A stretch of 64,000 nt of DNA, taken from contig NZ_KB849179.1 of assembly GCF_000367945.1 (NCBI RefSeq), positions 62,001-126,000 on the forward strand, read 5' to 3'. Every line of letters begins with the position of its first letter. The first letter of the stretch is position 1. A program made the translations under genes and the position numbers. Under the pieces are notes generated by a model, which saw only the letters and a program-made list of their open reading frames with translations, did not search any database and was not told the origin of the DNA. Positions 29,680-39,271 of the stretch are shown piece after piece. This stretch comes from Acinetobacter proteolyticus. GTDB lineage: Bacteria > Pseudomonadota > Gammaproteobacteria > Pseudomonadales > Moraxellaceae.

Positions 29680-31293
29680 ATGTCTCATCAATCAGATCTT
29701 ATTAGCCAAGACATCTTGGGATATTTAAAACAGCATGAACAAAAAGATTTATTACGCTTTTTGACCTGCGGTAACGTCGATGATGGTAAAAGTACCTTAA
29801 TTGGTCGCTTACTTTATGATTCAAAATTGATTTATGAAGATCAATTGCAAGCGGTGACCCGTGACAGTAAGAAAGTCGGAACAACGGGTGATGCACCTGA
29901 CCTTGCATTATTGGTTGATGGTTTACAGGCTGAGCGTGAGCAGGGTATTACCATCGATGTGGCTTATCGTTATTTCTCTACCGAAAAGCGTAAGTTCATC
30001 ATTGCGGATACCCCAGGGCATGAACAATATACGCGTAACATGGCGACTGGTGCATCCACTGCTGACCTTGCGATTATCCTGATCGATGCACGTTATGGTG
30101 TGCAAACCCAAACTCGTCGCCATTCATTTATCGCAAGCTTATTGGGTATTAAAAATATCGTTGTTGCGATTAATAAGATGGACTTGGTTGAATTCTCAGA
30201 AGCACGTTTCAATGAAATCCAAGTTGAATATGATGCTTTCGTGAGCCAACTCGGTGATCGTCGTCCTGAAAATATTGTGTTCGTACCAATCTCGGCACTG
30301 AATGGCGATAACGTGGTGAATCCATCTGCAAGCACGCCGTGGTACGAGGGTCAAACCTTGATGAGCATTCTTGAATCTGTGGAAATTAAACGCGAATCAA
30401 ATAAACATGAATTCCGTTTCCCAGTTCAATATGTGAATCGTCCAAACCTCGATTTCCGTGGTTTCGCGGGTACGATTGCCTTGGGTGAAATCAACGTCGG
30501 CGATGAAATTGTAGCTTTGCCATCTGGCAAAAAATCAACGGTGAAAGAAATCGTCACATTTGATGGCAACCTTGAACAAGCTGTTGCTGGTCAAGCCGTG
30601 ACTTTAACCTTAAATGATGAAATTGATATTTCTCGTGGTAACGTATTAGTACGTGCAGGCGAGCAACCATTGATTTCACGTAGTGTGCGTGCATCAGTAG
30701 TCTGGATGAATGAACATCCGTTGGTGAAAGGCAAGCTGTACAACGTCAAAATTGGTACGCAGACAGTGCCTGCTAAAGTCACTGCAATTAACTTCCGTGT
30801 CAATGTCAACACATTAGAGCATACTCAGGTTGAAGAGCTTGAGTTGAATGCAATTGCGGATGTTGTCGTTGAGTTTGATGCGCCAGTCGTGTTTGATCAA
30901 TACCAAGATAGCCGTTACACAGGTTCATTTATCTTTATTGACCGTCTAAGCAACGTAACAGTTGGTGCGGGTATGGTTGAAGCTGCTGTTGAATGGACAG
31001 CGCATAGCAATCCTGTGACTGCGGAAGATCGTGCGGCACGTTTAGGTCAAAAACCTGCGGTGATTGGCGTGTCAGCATCATTGGTTGAGAAAGCTCAAGC
31101 TTTAGAAAGCTTGCTGATTCAACAGGGTGTAGTTGCGATTGCGAAAGCAAATTTAACGGCTGAGCAAATTGTATTGTTGCGTGAAACAGGTGTTGTAATT
31201 ATCACGACGACTGTTGAAGGTACAGATACCGAGATTGCTGCTGAAACGGTTGAAGAAGCTGCTGAAAAAGTGGTGGAATTGGTTCGTCTTTAA
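29680..31293 (+). CDS. cysN: Sulfate adenylyltransferase GTPase subunit
   Basis: A 537-residue EF-Tu-like GTPase. G1 is GNVDDGKST (31-39), G3 is [12 protein letters not shown]4 is NKMD. GTP hydrolysis drives sulfate adenylation by CysD. It is about 60 residues longer than E. coli CysN and lacks a functional APS kinase domain: from residue ~455 the tail begins [20 protein letters not shown], which lines up in position and first residues with the APS-kinase domain of CysNC fusions but has no P-loop. A terminator follows. Confidence 0.96.
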   Translation: MSHQSDLISQDILGYLKQHEQKDLLRFLTCGNVDDGKSTLIGRLLYDSKLIYEDQLQAVTRDSKKVGTTGDAPDLALLVDGLQAEREQGITIDVAYRYFSTEKRKFIIADTPGHEQYTRNMATGASTADLAIILIDARYGVQTQTRRHSFIASLLGIKNIVVAINKMDLVEFSEARFNEIQVEYDAFVSQLGDRRPENIVFVPISALNGDNVVNPSASTPWYEGQTLMSILESVEIKRESNKHEFRFPVQYVNRPNLDFRGFAGTIALGEINVGDEIVALPSGKKSTVKEIVTFDGNLEQAVAGQAVTLTLNDEIDISRGNVLVRAGEQPLISRSVRASVVWMNEHPLVKGKLYNVKIGTQTVPAKVTAINFRVNVNTLEHTQVEELELNAIADVVVEFDAPVVFDQYQDSRYTGSFIFIDRLSNVTVGAGMVEAAVEWTAHSNPVTAEDRAARLGQKPAVIGVSASLVEKAQALESLLIQQGVVAIAKANLTAEQIVLLRETGVVIITTTVEGTDTEIAAETVEEAAEKVVELVRL

Positions 31294-31311
31294 TAGACAG
31301 AATTGATTTGG

Positions 31312-31336
31312 AAAAACCCGCTTAAGCGGGTTTTTT
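31312..31336 (+). terminator. Terminator after cysN
   Basis: A 12-bp palindromic stem (aaaaacccgctt/aagcgggttttt) with a T-run. Confidence 0.9.
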
Positions 31337-31340
31337 GTTG

Positions 31341-31358
31341 TATCGTGTATACACGATA
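31341..31358. repeat. 18-bp perfect palindrome TATCGTGTATACACGATA
   Basis: Five bases after the cysN terminator and 26 bases before the ATG at 31385. It could be an operator, or a second terminator hairpin (7-bp stem, TATA loop, followed by TTTTTAT). Confidence 0.75.
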
Positions 31359-31384
31359 TTTTTATATAACTATATTTCTAATAA

Positions 31385-31741
31385 ATGAAACTTGAAACTC
31401 TAAATAAAAATGCTGAATTCTATATCGCTTCACTAGCTCTGGGAGTTTTAGAGGGAATGCAACAGGGTATTATTTCTCCTGAAGCTGGAATATGGTCTTT
31501 AGCAAGGCCGAGCTTTTCTAATGAAGTCTTAAAATCCACAATAATTTCTGACGATCTGAAATATGTAATCGCATGTTTTGATGAGATTGATGCTTTATCT
31601 AGCTTTGATGGTGGAGAGGGAATGCAACAGCAAATGATTAATGAATTGAAACAGAGATGTCTAAGTTGTTTGCAGGGAGTTGATTATAAAAATATTGATA
31701 TGAAAATGACATCTATAATAAATGATGAAGATAATTTATAG
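31385..31741 (+). CDS. Hypothetical protein, AT-rich
   Basis: A 118-residue acidic, soluble protein with no signal peptide and no motif I know; blocks such as LEGMQQGIISPEAGIWSLARPSF and CFDEIDALSSFDG look like a small helical domain. No Shine-Dalgarno is visible before the ATG. Base and codon use is more AT-rich than in cysN next to it, suggesting acquisition from elsewhere. An 18-bp palindrome lies just upstream. The size and character recall immunity proteins, but I have no specific match. Confidence 0.55.
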   Translation: MKLETLNKNAEFYIASLALGVLEGMQQGIISPEAGIWSLARPSFSNEVLKSTIISDDLKYVIACFDEIDALSSFDGGEGMQQQMINELKQRCLSCLQGVDYKNIDMKMTSIINDEDNL

Positions 31742-31750
31742 ATTATGTCA

Positions 31751-31783
31751 GATTGTTCCACCTATCAAGGAGGCGGAACAATC
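31751..31783. repeat. Inverted repeat between convergent genes
   Basis: GATTGTTCC (31751-31759) and GGAACAATC (31775-31783) are exact complements, with two more pairs (CC/GG) inside. There is no T-run on either side, so it is not a standard terminator. Confidence 0.6.
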
Positions 31784-31789
31784 AAAAAA

Positions 31790-32338
31790 TTAAAAAATAT
31801 TTTGGGTTTTTTGAATTAAATATTCTCTTATATCTTTAGGGTAATCTTGAATCATCTTCAAAAAGACTTGCCGATCACCTTGATACAAAGCACGGGTTGC
31901 TTCTTCGTAATTCGGCATATTGCCCAACATGGCCGACATAAAGCGGTCAGTCGCTTGCTTGGCAAGCATGATATTACTTTCAGATGTAGGATCATTCAGC
32001 GCTTTATCAATCAATTTTCGAATCACTGCTGATGCACTGGCACTTTGTTGATCTAACCAATCCCAATGTTTTTTCTGTAAAGTAATTTCACGAGAAATAA
32101 CGCCAAGTTTTGGTCGCCCAACTTTTTTGGTTGGTTCAGGCTCACTATAACGCTGTTGAATTTCGTGGTCAGAACCGGAAAGGTCGAGATCAATTTGTTG
32201 ACCAGTTTGATCGTTAAAGAACAAAATATTTTCCGTTATCTGAGGAATACGCTTAATCTTCAAGGCAAGATCAGCAGGAGTGCCATTTGCAATCAAGCTA
32301 TTGCCACTGAATGCAGTATAGGTCGTTTGAATATTCAT
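31790..32338 (-). CDS. DUF2239-type protein
   Basis: A 182-residue protein matching the DUF2239 layout: N-terminal YTAFSGNSLIANGTPADLALKIK, central GRPKLGVISREITLQKKHWDWLDQQ, then SASAVIRKLIDKAL and a helical C terminus. The GRPKLGV-H-WL block looks like a DNA-binding (ribbon-helix or HTH-like) element, but no function is established. It is transcribed away from the gene at 32554, with about 215 bp between. Confidence 0.75.
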   Translation of the reverse strand: MNIQTTYTAFSGNSLIANGTPADLALKIKRIPQITENILFFNDQTGQQIDLDLSGSDHEIQQRYSEPEPTKKVGRPKLGVISREITLQKKHWDWLDQQSASASAVIRKLIDKALNDPTSESNIMLAKQATDRFMSAMLGNMPNYEEATRALYQGDRQVFLKMIQDYPKDIREYLIQKTQNIF

Positions 32339-32553
32339 TCTAATCGCATATTTTTATCTGGGTAAAATGATATTATCAGGGTAAAAATAAATTAGCAACT
32401 CAGCAAGCAAGTAAAGTCTGATGTTATTCATATTGCTTGTCTGAATGAGGAGATAAAAATAATGAAGATCACCAAGCATTTTGAATTTTTATTCTGTTTT
32501 GAATAGGCTTTTATGAGACAATGTTTTTTTTATTTTTGTGTATTAGGACTCCC

Positions 32554-33069
32554 ATGATTGAGCAATCTCCTGAATCTTTAAGCGATATCGAAATTTTAGA
32601 CATTTTACAGTCTATGAAAAAAGATAAGCTGGATACGGAAGCAAATGAGATGATCCGTAATGGGGGGAAAGCTGGGCGTCAAGAAGCACATAAACAAGCT
32701 TTGGTCGCACTCAGTACAAGCTTCGAAGAGAAGTTTGTAGAAGCAGTGACATTAGCATTAGGCTTGAACGCAGGCCAGGCCAAAAAAATCCGTTATAAAA
32801 AAGACCGTATCCGTATTCTAAAAGTGCGTGGTATTGATTATCTTGCAATTGACGGTGCTGAAACGGCTCAGGTCTTGGCTCAAGTTGCACAAGCCATTGG
32901 CCGTGAAGATGCGACTGTAACGCACGATTTGCATAATATTTTCCCATTCTGGAAAGAAGGTTGGCCGATGGTTCAGTTTGATAATGCCTATAAAATTCTT
33001 TCAGAAGATATCAGTATTCATTATCAAGCCGTACTTGACGAGTTAATTTCATTGTATGGTGGAAATTAA
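32554..33069 (+). CDS. Hypothetical protein
   Basis: Start taken at the ATG at 32554, after AGGA; the frame is open back to 32521 but that part is a Phe/Leu run. The 171-residue product is soluble, with an acidic N terminus (SLSDIEILDILQSMKKDKLD), a basic middle (AKKIRYKKDRIRILKVRGIDYLAIDG) and NIFPFWKEGWPMVQFDNAYKILSED. No known motif. It lies 63 bp upstream of the L7/L12-like gene on the same strand and may share its transcript. Confidence 0.6.
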   Translation: MIEQSPESLSDIEILDILQSMKKDKLDTEANEMIRNGGKAGRQEAHKQALVALSTSFEEKFVEAVTLALGLNAGQAKKIRYKKDRIRILKVRGIDYLAIDGAETAQVLAQVAQAIGREDATVTHDLHNIFPFWKEGWPMVQFDNAYKILSEDISIHYQAVLDELISLYGGN

Positions 33070-33132
33070 GGGATTTTAAACATCCTGCCCTGATGCGGTT
33101 TTCAATAGAAAATAACAAGGATTGTTAATTTT

Positions 33133-33396
33133 ATGACTTTAGCACCGAAGATTCCGCCAGAAGCACTCAATGTACTCAGAGCAGGGCAATTGATTGATGC
33201 AATTAAGATCACGCGGGAAAAAACAGGTCTAGGCCTTAAGGAATCTAAAGATTTAATTGATCAGTATTTGCAAGATCATCCACAAGAGCAGGCACAGATT
33301 CAAGAACAATTGGCACAGCGTAGTCGCGGTGGTATTAAAGTCTTTATTTTGATGCTCCTGATCTTTGCTGCCGTGATCTGGTTCATGATGAAATAA
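33133..33396 (+). CDS. Ribosomal L7/L12 C-terminal-like membrane protein
   Basis: An 87-residue protein. Residues ~5-55 (PEALNVLRAGQLIDAIKITREKTGLGLKESKDLIDQYL) resemble the alpha/beta C-terminal domain of ribosomal protein L7/L12, and a single membrane helix follows (VFILMLLIFAAVIWFMMK). It is a known but poorly studied combination; the domain would face the cytoplasm. Function is unknown. A shared terminator follows. Confidence 0.75.
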   Translation: MTLAPKIPPEALNVLRAGQLIDAIKITREKTGLGLKESKDLIDQYLQDHPQEQAQIQEQLAQRSRGGIKVFILMLLIFAAVIWFMMK

Positions 33397-33421
33397 AAAA
33401 GCCCATGATTGGGCTTTTTTT
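33395..33421. terminator. Bidirectional terminator
   Basis: An 11-bp stem (aaaaaagccca/tgggctttttt) between convergent genes; it overlaps the stop codon of the L7/L12-like gene. Confidence 0.88.
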
Positions 33422-33435
33422 ATGAGCTATTTAGC

Positions 33436-34764
33436 TTAGTCTTCTTGAGCCACAGATGTGTCATTTTCTAGACTAGGGGTAATTTGTGTGACTAGCAATT
33501 GGTCAATTTTATAGTGGTCGATGTCCACAACTTCAAATTTGAAACCAGCATATTCTACCGCATCGGCAGGGCGCGGAATTTTGCGTAGACGATACATAAT
33601 AAAACCAGCAATTGTTTCGTAATTTTCATTATCTGGAAATTCTTCAATGGCTAAGGCATGTTTCACATCTTCAATTGGTGTGCTGCCATCAATCAGCCAA
33701 GAATGATTATCACGCTTAATAATCTGTTGTTCCTCATCCATTGGCGTGACCCAATCGCCCATGACCGTGATCATAATGTCACTCAGCGTAATTACCCCTA
33801 CAACCAAAGCGTATTCATTGATCACTACTGCAAACTTCTCTTTGGTGGAGCGGAAACGATCAAGTAGTTCTGACAGGGTCAATGTGTCAGGAATAATCAG
33901 CACATTACGAATAATCGATTCATTGAGTTGGGTAAAAGATTGGTTATGTAAAATACGAACCAGAATATCTTTGGCATCGACATAGCCAATCACTTGGTCA
34001 ATATGCTCGCTACACACTAAAAATTTTGAATAAGGGTGATCAGCCAGTTTTTGGCGAATACTTTTTTCAGCTTCATCCAAAGTGAAATAAACAATATTTT
34101 CTCGTGCTGTCATACTGGATGGAACAGTACGTTCCTCAAGCTCAAATACATTTTCGATGAAATGATGTTCTTGTTTTTGTAAAACACCGGCTTGTGCACC
34201 GGCATTTACGATGGCAGAAATATCATCAAAGGTCATACTGTCATCGCGTTTGGTATCAATTTTAAAAATTCTAAAAATTGAATTGGCAATGATATTAATG
34301 ACCCATGCTAAAGGCCGGCAGATTTTAATAAAGATGATAATTGGATTGATGACTTTAATTGCTAATTTTTCTGGAAAGATCATGGCCAAGCGTTTTGGCA
34401 TTAAATCAGCAAATAAAATAAATAGGGACGTGACGGTTAAAAAAGATAAGCTGAATCCGATGGTATCTGCCCATGGCCCTGGATAAAGTTCCGTTGCCAA
34501 ATTGTGGAAGTAGGGGCGCAATGATGATTCACCGACAATACCACCCAAGATCGCGACTGCATTGACGCCGACTTGAGTTGAGGCAAAAAAATCTGCTGAG
34601 TTTTCTTGTAACTCAATCACTTTATTTGCTCTTTCCTCACCGCTTTCAGCGATGAGTTTGAGTTTGAGTTTTCGTGATCCAGCAATCGCGATTTCAGATA
34701 AGGATAAAAAGAATGAACATGCGACTAGAAGGACTAGAATCATCATGCTTTGGAAAATATCCAT
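33436..34764 (-). CDS. CorC/HlyC-family (CNNM-type) membrane protein
   Basis: A 442-residue protein. An N-terminal DUF21 membrane domain with about four helices (LSEIAIAGSRKLKLK, ALLGG-like AILGGIVGES) is followed by a CBS pair (MTARENIVYFTLDE..., VINEYALVVGVITLSDIM) and a C-terminal CorC/HlyC domain (WLIDGSTPIEDV...ETIAGFIMYRLRKIP). Members are linked to magnesium or cobalt efflux and hemolysin-like annotations. Substrate is not shown. It is monocistronic. Confidence 0.88.
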   Translation of the reverse strand: MDIFQSMMILVLLVACSFFLSLSEIAIAGSRKLKLKLIAESGEERANKVIELQENSADFFASTQVGVNAVAILGGIVGESSLRPYFHNLATELYPGPWADTIGFSLSFLTVTSLFILFADLMPKRLAMIFPEKLAIKVINPIIIFIKICRPLAWVINIIANSIFRIFKIDTKRDDSMTFDDISAIVNAGAQAGVLQKQEHHFIENVFELEERTVPSSMTARENIVYFTLDEAEKSIRQKLADHPYSKFLVCSEHIDQVIGYVDAKDILVRILHNQSFTQLNESIIRNVLIIPDTLTLSELLDRFRSTKEKFAVVINEYALVVGVITLSDIMITVMGDWVTPMDEEQQIIKRDNHSWLIDGSTPIEDVKHALAIEEFPDNENYETIAGFIMYRLRKIPRPADAVEYAGFKFEVVDIDHYKIDQLLVTQITPSLENDTSVAQED

Positions 34765-34965
34765 ACATCACCTATGTTGATAGGACACAGCCTATAAGTT
34801 CGCTTATGCAAATAATTGTTTGTTACGCATTATTTCACTCGCTTATTCTGTAAGAGAATATAATCTATCAATAAGTAAAAGAAATAAGTTTTTATTGATA
34901 TTATTATTAAAACAATCAGCCACACCTAAGATATGGCTGAAATTTCATCTTATTAATCTGCTTAG

Positions 34966-35967
34966 TTAAAAAAAGCTGTGTGGTAATTGTGAATTGCCAT
35001 TATTCAACAAATACTCACGATTTTCTTCCTCAATCATTTGGCGAGCAACAAACAGGATTAATTGTCTGAGCCAACGATGTGCAGGATGATGATGTAATAA
35101 CGGACACCAAGCCATTTTTAATTCAAACTCTGGAATATAAAAAGGAGGATCCTTTATAACCAGTCGTGGATTTTGGGTTTGTAAACGCGCCATACGGGTT
35201 GGTAAGGTTGCGATTAAATCTACATTCTGCGCTAATAATGCCGGCATTTGATAATGGCGGGTAAAGACTGAAATTTTACGGCGTTGGCCAATACGTTCCA
35301 ATGCCTGATCAATCCAGCCTAATCCAGCTTGTTTTTCTGGATTGACACCAAAGCCCACACCCATACCTGTTTTAGACACCCAAATATGCTGTGCATCTAA
35401 ATAACTTTTTAAATTGAGGTGAGTAACTGCAGGGTGTTTGTCATTTAAAATACAGCTAAAGCTATCACGCCAAACTAGAACTTGGTGGAAGCTTTGTGGG
35501 ATTTCATTGAAACGGTTAATCGCTAAATCAACTTTACCTTGTTCCATATCGCGATAAGACACATCACTTGGCGTTAAGAAGTCCAAAACTACATTGGGTG
35601 CTTCGGAACGTAGTGCCTTCACTAAACGTGGTACAAGGGTCGCTTCAGCATAATCGGATGTCATAATCCGGAACACGCGGTTACTGGTATAAGGACGGAA
35701 TTCGGTACGAGGTTCAAGAATCATTGAAAGGTCTGACAATGCATCTCGAATACGAGGTTGTAATTCTAATGCACGTTCAGTTGGCGTCATGCCTTCAGAA
35801 GAGCGAATGAGTAGGGGATCATTAAACAAATTACGTAAACGACGTAAAATATTACTCATTGCAGGTTGGGTAACACCCAGTTGTTCTGCTGCACGGGTGA
35901 CATTTTTTTCACGAAGAAGTACATCAAGATAAATTAATAAATTGAGATCGACCCGCTCCAGATTCAT
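34966..35967 (-). CDS. LysR-type transcriptional regulator
   Basis: A 333-residue regulator. The HTH is at residues ~6-65 (VDLNLLIYLDVLLREKNVTRAAEQLGVTQPAMSNILRRLR) and a substrate-binding domain follows (FRIMTSDYAEATLVPRLV, VDLAINRF). It is of the NodD/NahR-like subgroup by its N terminus. It is divergent from aceA across a 530-bp region, so it could regulate aceA or itself; nothing in the sequence proves this. Confidence 0.88.
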   Translation of the reverse strand: MNLERVDLNLLIYLDVLLREKNVTRAAEQLGVTQPAMSNILRRLRNLFNDPLLIRSSEGMTPTERALELQPRIRDALSDLSMILEPRTEFRPYTSNRVFRIMTSDYAEATLVPRLVKALRSEAPNVVLDFLTPSDVSYRDMEQGKVDLAINRFNEIPQSFHQVLVWRDSFSCILNDKHPAVTHLNLKSYLDAQHIWVSKTGMGVGFGVNPEKQAGLGWIDQALERIGQRRKISVFTRHYQMPALLAQNVDLIATLPTRMARLQTQNPRLVIKDPPFYIPEFELKMAWCPLLHHHPAHRWLRQLILFVARQMIEEENREYLLNNGNSQLPHSFF

Positions 35968-36497
35968 AAAAAAAATACCGAAAATAAAATCCTTAAATTG
36001 TCTTGAATTATGACATATCTAAAGCAATTTGTGTAACTTAATCCTACATAAAAGCGACAGTAGCGTTATGTGTACAGTAACTTGGCACATTCTGTTGATT
36101 TATTTAATTTAGCGAATTACTTGTGGGGATTTTACTTGCTGTAGATTAGACAAAAGCGCAGAAAAAAATTGGATTTTTTTAGGTTTTGAATCTTCAAAAT
36201 CCAGAGTTTTATGAACTGGAGAGTCTAGAAAATAGTACTGGAATTGGTTTGTTAAACTTGTTGTTGTATTTTGAAAATATAATAAAAACATTGTCTTAAG
36301 TGTAATTTTTTGCCTTTTTGAAAAATGTTTATACATATATTTTTTTAGAAAATACTGAAGATTAAGCCAGAATATTGGATAAATCGCTTGCCAAAGACTA
36401 AGCTTTGAGACATGTTGATGGGGCGCTTGAAATCTAGACTAACTAAAATCAGGATTTCCTAGCCCTCATTCGATGCCAATCCTCAAAGGAATATATC
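35968..36497. other. Long AT-rich region upstream of aceA
   Basis: 530 bases between the divergent LysR gene and aceA. AAAGGA lies 10 bases before the aceA start. A 75-codon open frame on the minus strand (36109-36336) is AT-rich low complexity and unlikely to be a gene. No clear operator was picked out. Confidence 0.5.
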
Positions 36498-38102
36498 ATG
36501 ACTACATATCAAACAGCGATTGATGCAATCCGCGAATTAAAAGCAAAATTTGGCAACACTTGGGCAGATATTAGTCCTGAAGATGCTGCTCGTATGCAAT
36601 TGCAAAACCGTTTCAAAACTGGTTTAGACATTGCTAAATATACAGCTGCGATTATGCGTCGTGATATGGCTGCTTATGATGCTGATTCTAGCAAATATAC
36701 TCAATCATTAGGTTGCTGGCACGGTTTTATCGCGCAACAAAAAATGATCGCGAATAAAAAATACTTTGGTACTACTGAACGTCGTTATATCTACCTTTCT
36801 GGTTGGATGGTTGCTGCACTTCGTTCAGAATTTGGTCCACTTCCTGACCAATCTATGCATGAAAAAACATCTGTTCCTGCATTGATCGAAGAAATCTACA
36901 CTTTCTTACGTCAAGCTGATGCAAAAGAATTAAACGATTTATTCCGCGCACTTAAAAAAGCAAACGAAGCGGGCGATACGGCTAAAGCTGCTGAAATCAC
37001 TGCTCAAATCGACAACTTTGAAACTCACGTTGTGCCAATTATTGCGGACATCGATGCTGGTTTCGGTAACGAAGAAGCAACATACTTGCTTGCTAAGAAA
37101 ATGATCGAAGCGGGTGCTTGTGCACTTCAAATCGAAAACCAAGTTTCTGATGCGAAACAATGTGGTCACCAAGCTGGTAAAGTAACTGTTCCACACGAAG
37201 ATTTCATCGCTAAAATCCATGCATTACGTTATGCATTCTTAGAAATGGGTCTTGATGATGGTATCATCGTTGCGCGTACTGACTCTGAAGGCGCTGACTT
37301 GACTCAAAAAATCCCAGTGGTTAAAGAGCCAGGTGACATCGCTTCTCAATACATCAGCTACTTAGATACAACTGAAATCGACATCGCTGATGCGCAAGAA
37401 GATGAAATCCTAATCAAGCGTGATGGTAAATTACACCGTCCTAAGCGTTTAGCTTCTGGCTTGTATCAGTTCCGTGCTGACACTCAAATTGACCGTGTTG
37501 TACTTGACTGTGTATCTAGCCTTCAAAATGGTGCTGACCTTCTTTGGATCGAAACTGCGACTCCAAACGTAGAAGAAATCGCTCACATGGTTAACCGTGT
37601 ACGTGAAACAGTTCCAAATGCGAAGCTTGTTTATAACAACAGCCCATCATTCAACTGGACTTTAAACTTCCGTCAACAAGCTTACGACCGTTGGGTTGCT
37701 GAAGGTAAAGACGTTTCTGCTTACGACCGTGCTAAGTTAATGAGCGCTGAGTACGATGCGACTGAATTAGCTGCTGATGCAGATGCTAAGATCCGTACAT
37801 TCCAAGCAGATGCTGCTCGTGAAGCAGGTGTGTTCCATCACTTGATTACTCTTCCAACTTACCACACTGCTGCTCTTTCTACTCATGAGCTTGCACAAGG
37901 TTACTTCGGTACTGAAGGTATGTTGGCTTATGTTGCTGGCGTACAACGTAAAGAAATCCGTGGTGGTATCGCTTGTGTTAAACACCAAGCAATGGCGGGT
38001 TCTGACATCGGTGATGATCACAAAGAAATCTTCTCTGGTGACAACGCTCTTAAAGCACACGATGATGCTAAAAACACAATGAACCAATTCGCTGCTCACT
38101 AA
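36498..38102 (+). CDS. aceA: Isocitrate lyase
   Basis: A 534-residue enzyme, ATG at 36498. The catalytic Cys is C222 in the motif KQCGH (220-224), a variant of the KKCGH of E. coli-type enzymes; it fits the longer class of isocitrate lyases, about 100 residues larger than the E. coli protein. Metal-binding DIDAGFGN lies at 184-191. It cleaves isocitrate to glyoxylate and succinate in the glyoxylate shunt, needed for growth on acetate, fatty acids and alkanes. Codon use is that of a highly expressed gene. A strong terminator follows. Confidence 0.96.
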   Translation: MTTYQTAIDAIRELKAKFGNTWADISPEDAARMQLQNRFKTGLDIAKYTAAIMRRDMAAYDADSSKYTQSLGCWHGFIAQQKMIANKKYFGTTERRYIYLSGWMVAALRSEFGPLPDQSMHEKTSVPALIEEIYTFLRQADAKELNDLFRALKKANEAGDTAKAAEITAQIDNFETHVVPIIADIDAGFGNEEATYLLAKKMIEAGACALQIENQVSDAKQCGHQAGKVTVPHEDFIAKIHALRYAFLEMGLDDGIIVARTDSEGADLTQKIPVVKEPGDIASQYISYLDTTEIDIADAQEDEILIKRDGKLHRPKRLASGLYQFRADTQIDRVVLDCVSSLQNGADLLWIETATPNVEEIAHMVNRVRETVPNAKLVYNNSPSFNWTLNFRQQAYDRWVAEGKDVSAYDRAKLMSAEYDATELAADADAKIRTFQADAAREAGVFHHLITLPTYHTAALSTHELAQGYFGTEGMLAYVAGVQRKEIRGGIACVKHQAMAGSDIGDDHKEIFSGDNALKAHDDAKNTMNQFAAH

Positions 38103-38122
38103 GCACTGAACTGATTCAAGAG

Positions 38123-38150
38123 AAACCCTGCGAAAGCAGGGTTTTTTTTT
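38123..38150 (+). terminator. Terminator after aceA
   Basis: A 9-bp stem (aaaccctgc/gcagggttt) with a GAAA tetraloop and a run of T's. Confidence 0.92.
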
Positions 38151-38369
38151 GTTGTTTTAAAATAAATGCTCAAGACTGAATCTTTGTTTCAAGAAAACTA
38201 ATTATGGTCTTTCTGATTATTAGTGATCAGACGTTTTCTATTGAAAGAGTTTGTTCAATGAGAGTAGGTTTATCTTTATTAATCTAAGGACGATGTAAAA
38301 GAGACTTTATTTAAAAAGAGCAAGTGAATTGAATGGCTGAGTTGAATGGTTCCATCAAAATATAGACAT

Positions 38370-38400
38370 AAAAAAACTGCTCATAAAGAGCAGTTTTTTT
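38370..38400 (-). terminator. Terminator after sodB
   Basis: A 13-bp stem (aaaaaaactgctc and complement), loop ataaa, between convergent genes. Confidence 0.88.
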
Positions 38401-38418
38401 AGTTTGGGAAATAATAAA

Positions 38419-39045
38419 TTATTTCTCAACACCCGCTGGTTGACCTGCAAGTTTTGCATTTGCATAGTCCCAGTTTACTAGGCTTTCTAAGAAAGTCGCG
38501 ATGTATTTAGGACGTAAGTTACGGAAGTCGATGTAGTAAGCGTGTTCCCATACGTCGATAGTTAATACTGCAACTTGGCCATGTGCAAGTGGAGTGTCTG
38601 CATTGGCAGTTTTAGTAATCGATAATTTACCGTTTACTTCATCAGCCACTAACCAAGCCCAACCTGAACCGAATTGAGTTGTTGCAGCAGCAGTGAATTC
38701 TTCTGCAAACTTTTCGTAGCTACCAAAAGCTTCTTCAATTTTCGCTGCAATAGCGCCTGTAGGTTTACCTCCACCATTTGGTTTCATGCTGTTCCAGTAG
38801 AACGTGTGGTTCCATACTTGCGCAGCATTGTTAAAGATACCTGCTTTAGATGCATCGCCAGCAGATGCTTTGATGATTTCTTCTAAAGTTTTACCTTCAA
38901 GGTCAGTACCTTTGATTAAGTTGTTTAAGTTAACAACATAAGTATTGTGGTGTTTATCGTGATGGTATTCTAAAGTTTCGCGAGTGATGTGTGGCGCTAA
39001 ATCATCATAGCCATATGGAAGTGCAGGTAAAGTAATGGTTGTCAT
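38419..39045 (-). CDS. sodB: Superoxide dismutase, Fe type
   Basis: A 208-residue Fe/Mn-family dismutase. Metal ligands are the His of YHHDKHHNTYV, His of NHTFYW, Asp and His of [11 protein letters not shown]. The AAQVWNHTFYW block with Gln in the first half (rather than GGHANH) marks the iron form. It converts superoxide to hydrogen peroxide and oxygen in the cytoplasm. It lies next to the Mn enzyme gene on the same strand, 226 bp downstream of it, with its own upstream region. Confidence 0.96.
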   Translation of the reverse strand: MTTITLPALPYGYDDLAPHITRETLEYHHDKHHNTYVVNLNNLIKGTDLEGKTLEEIIKASAGDASKAGIFNNAAQVWNHTFYWNSMKPNGGGKPTGAIAAKIEEAFGSYEKFAEEFTAAATTQFGSGWAWLVADEVNGKLSITKTANADTPLAHGQVAVLTIDVWEHAYYIDFRNLRPKYIATFLESLVNWDYANAKLAGQPAGVEK

Positions 39046-39271
39046 GTTTCATTCCTTGCAAATTTGCTGGGTTTTACATTAAGTGCCTTTATTGTAAATG
39101 ATTCTATAGACAATAGGGCAGTCTTTTAATACACAAAATATGCAAAAAATTTCGTTATGAGACATATACGATACAACAATGATTAGAGTTTTTAGCTCGT
39201 TTAGTGAACGTTGCAAAAGACTCTAACCTGTTTTTAGCGAGATGCTGACCTAAGTTCAGCGGCTATGAAAA

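Larger units (their letters stand above)
38103..38418. other. Intergenic region between aceA and sodB
   Basis: Convergent genes with two terminators, one at each end (38123-38150 and 38370-38400); between them about 220 bases with no ORF or structure that I can support. Confidence 0.5.

Noticed and set aside
36109..36336. A 75-codon open frame upstream of aceA on the minus strand
   Set aside because: Low-complexity, Phe/Gln/Lys-rich, AT-rich, no ribosome-binding site; looks like chance in AT-rich DNA.
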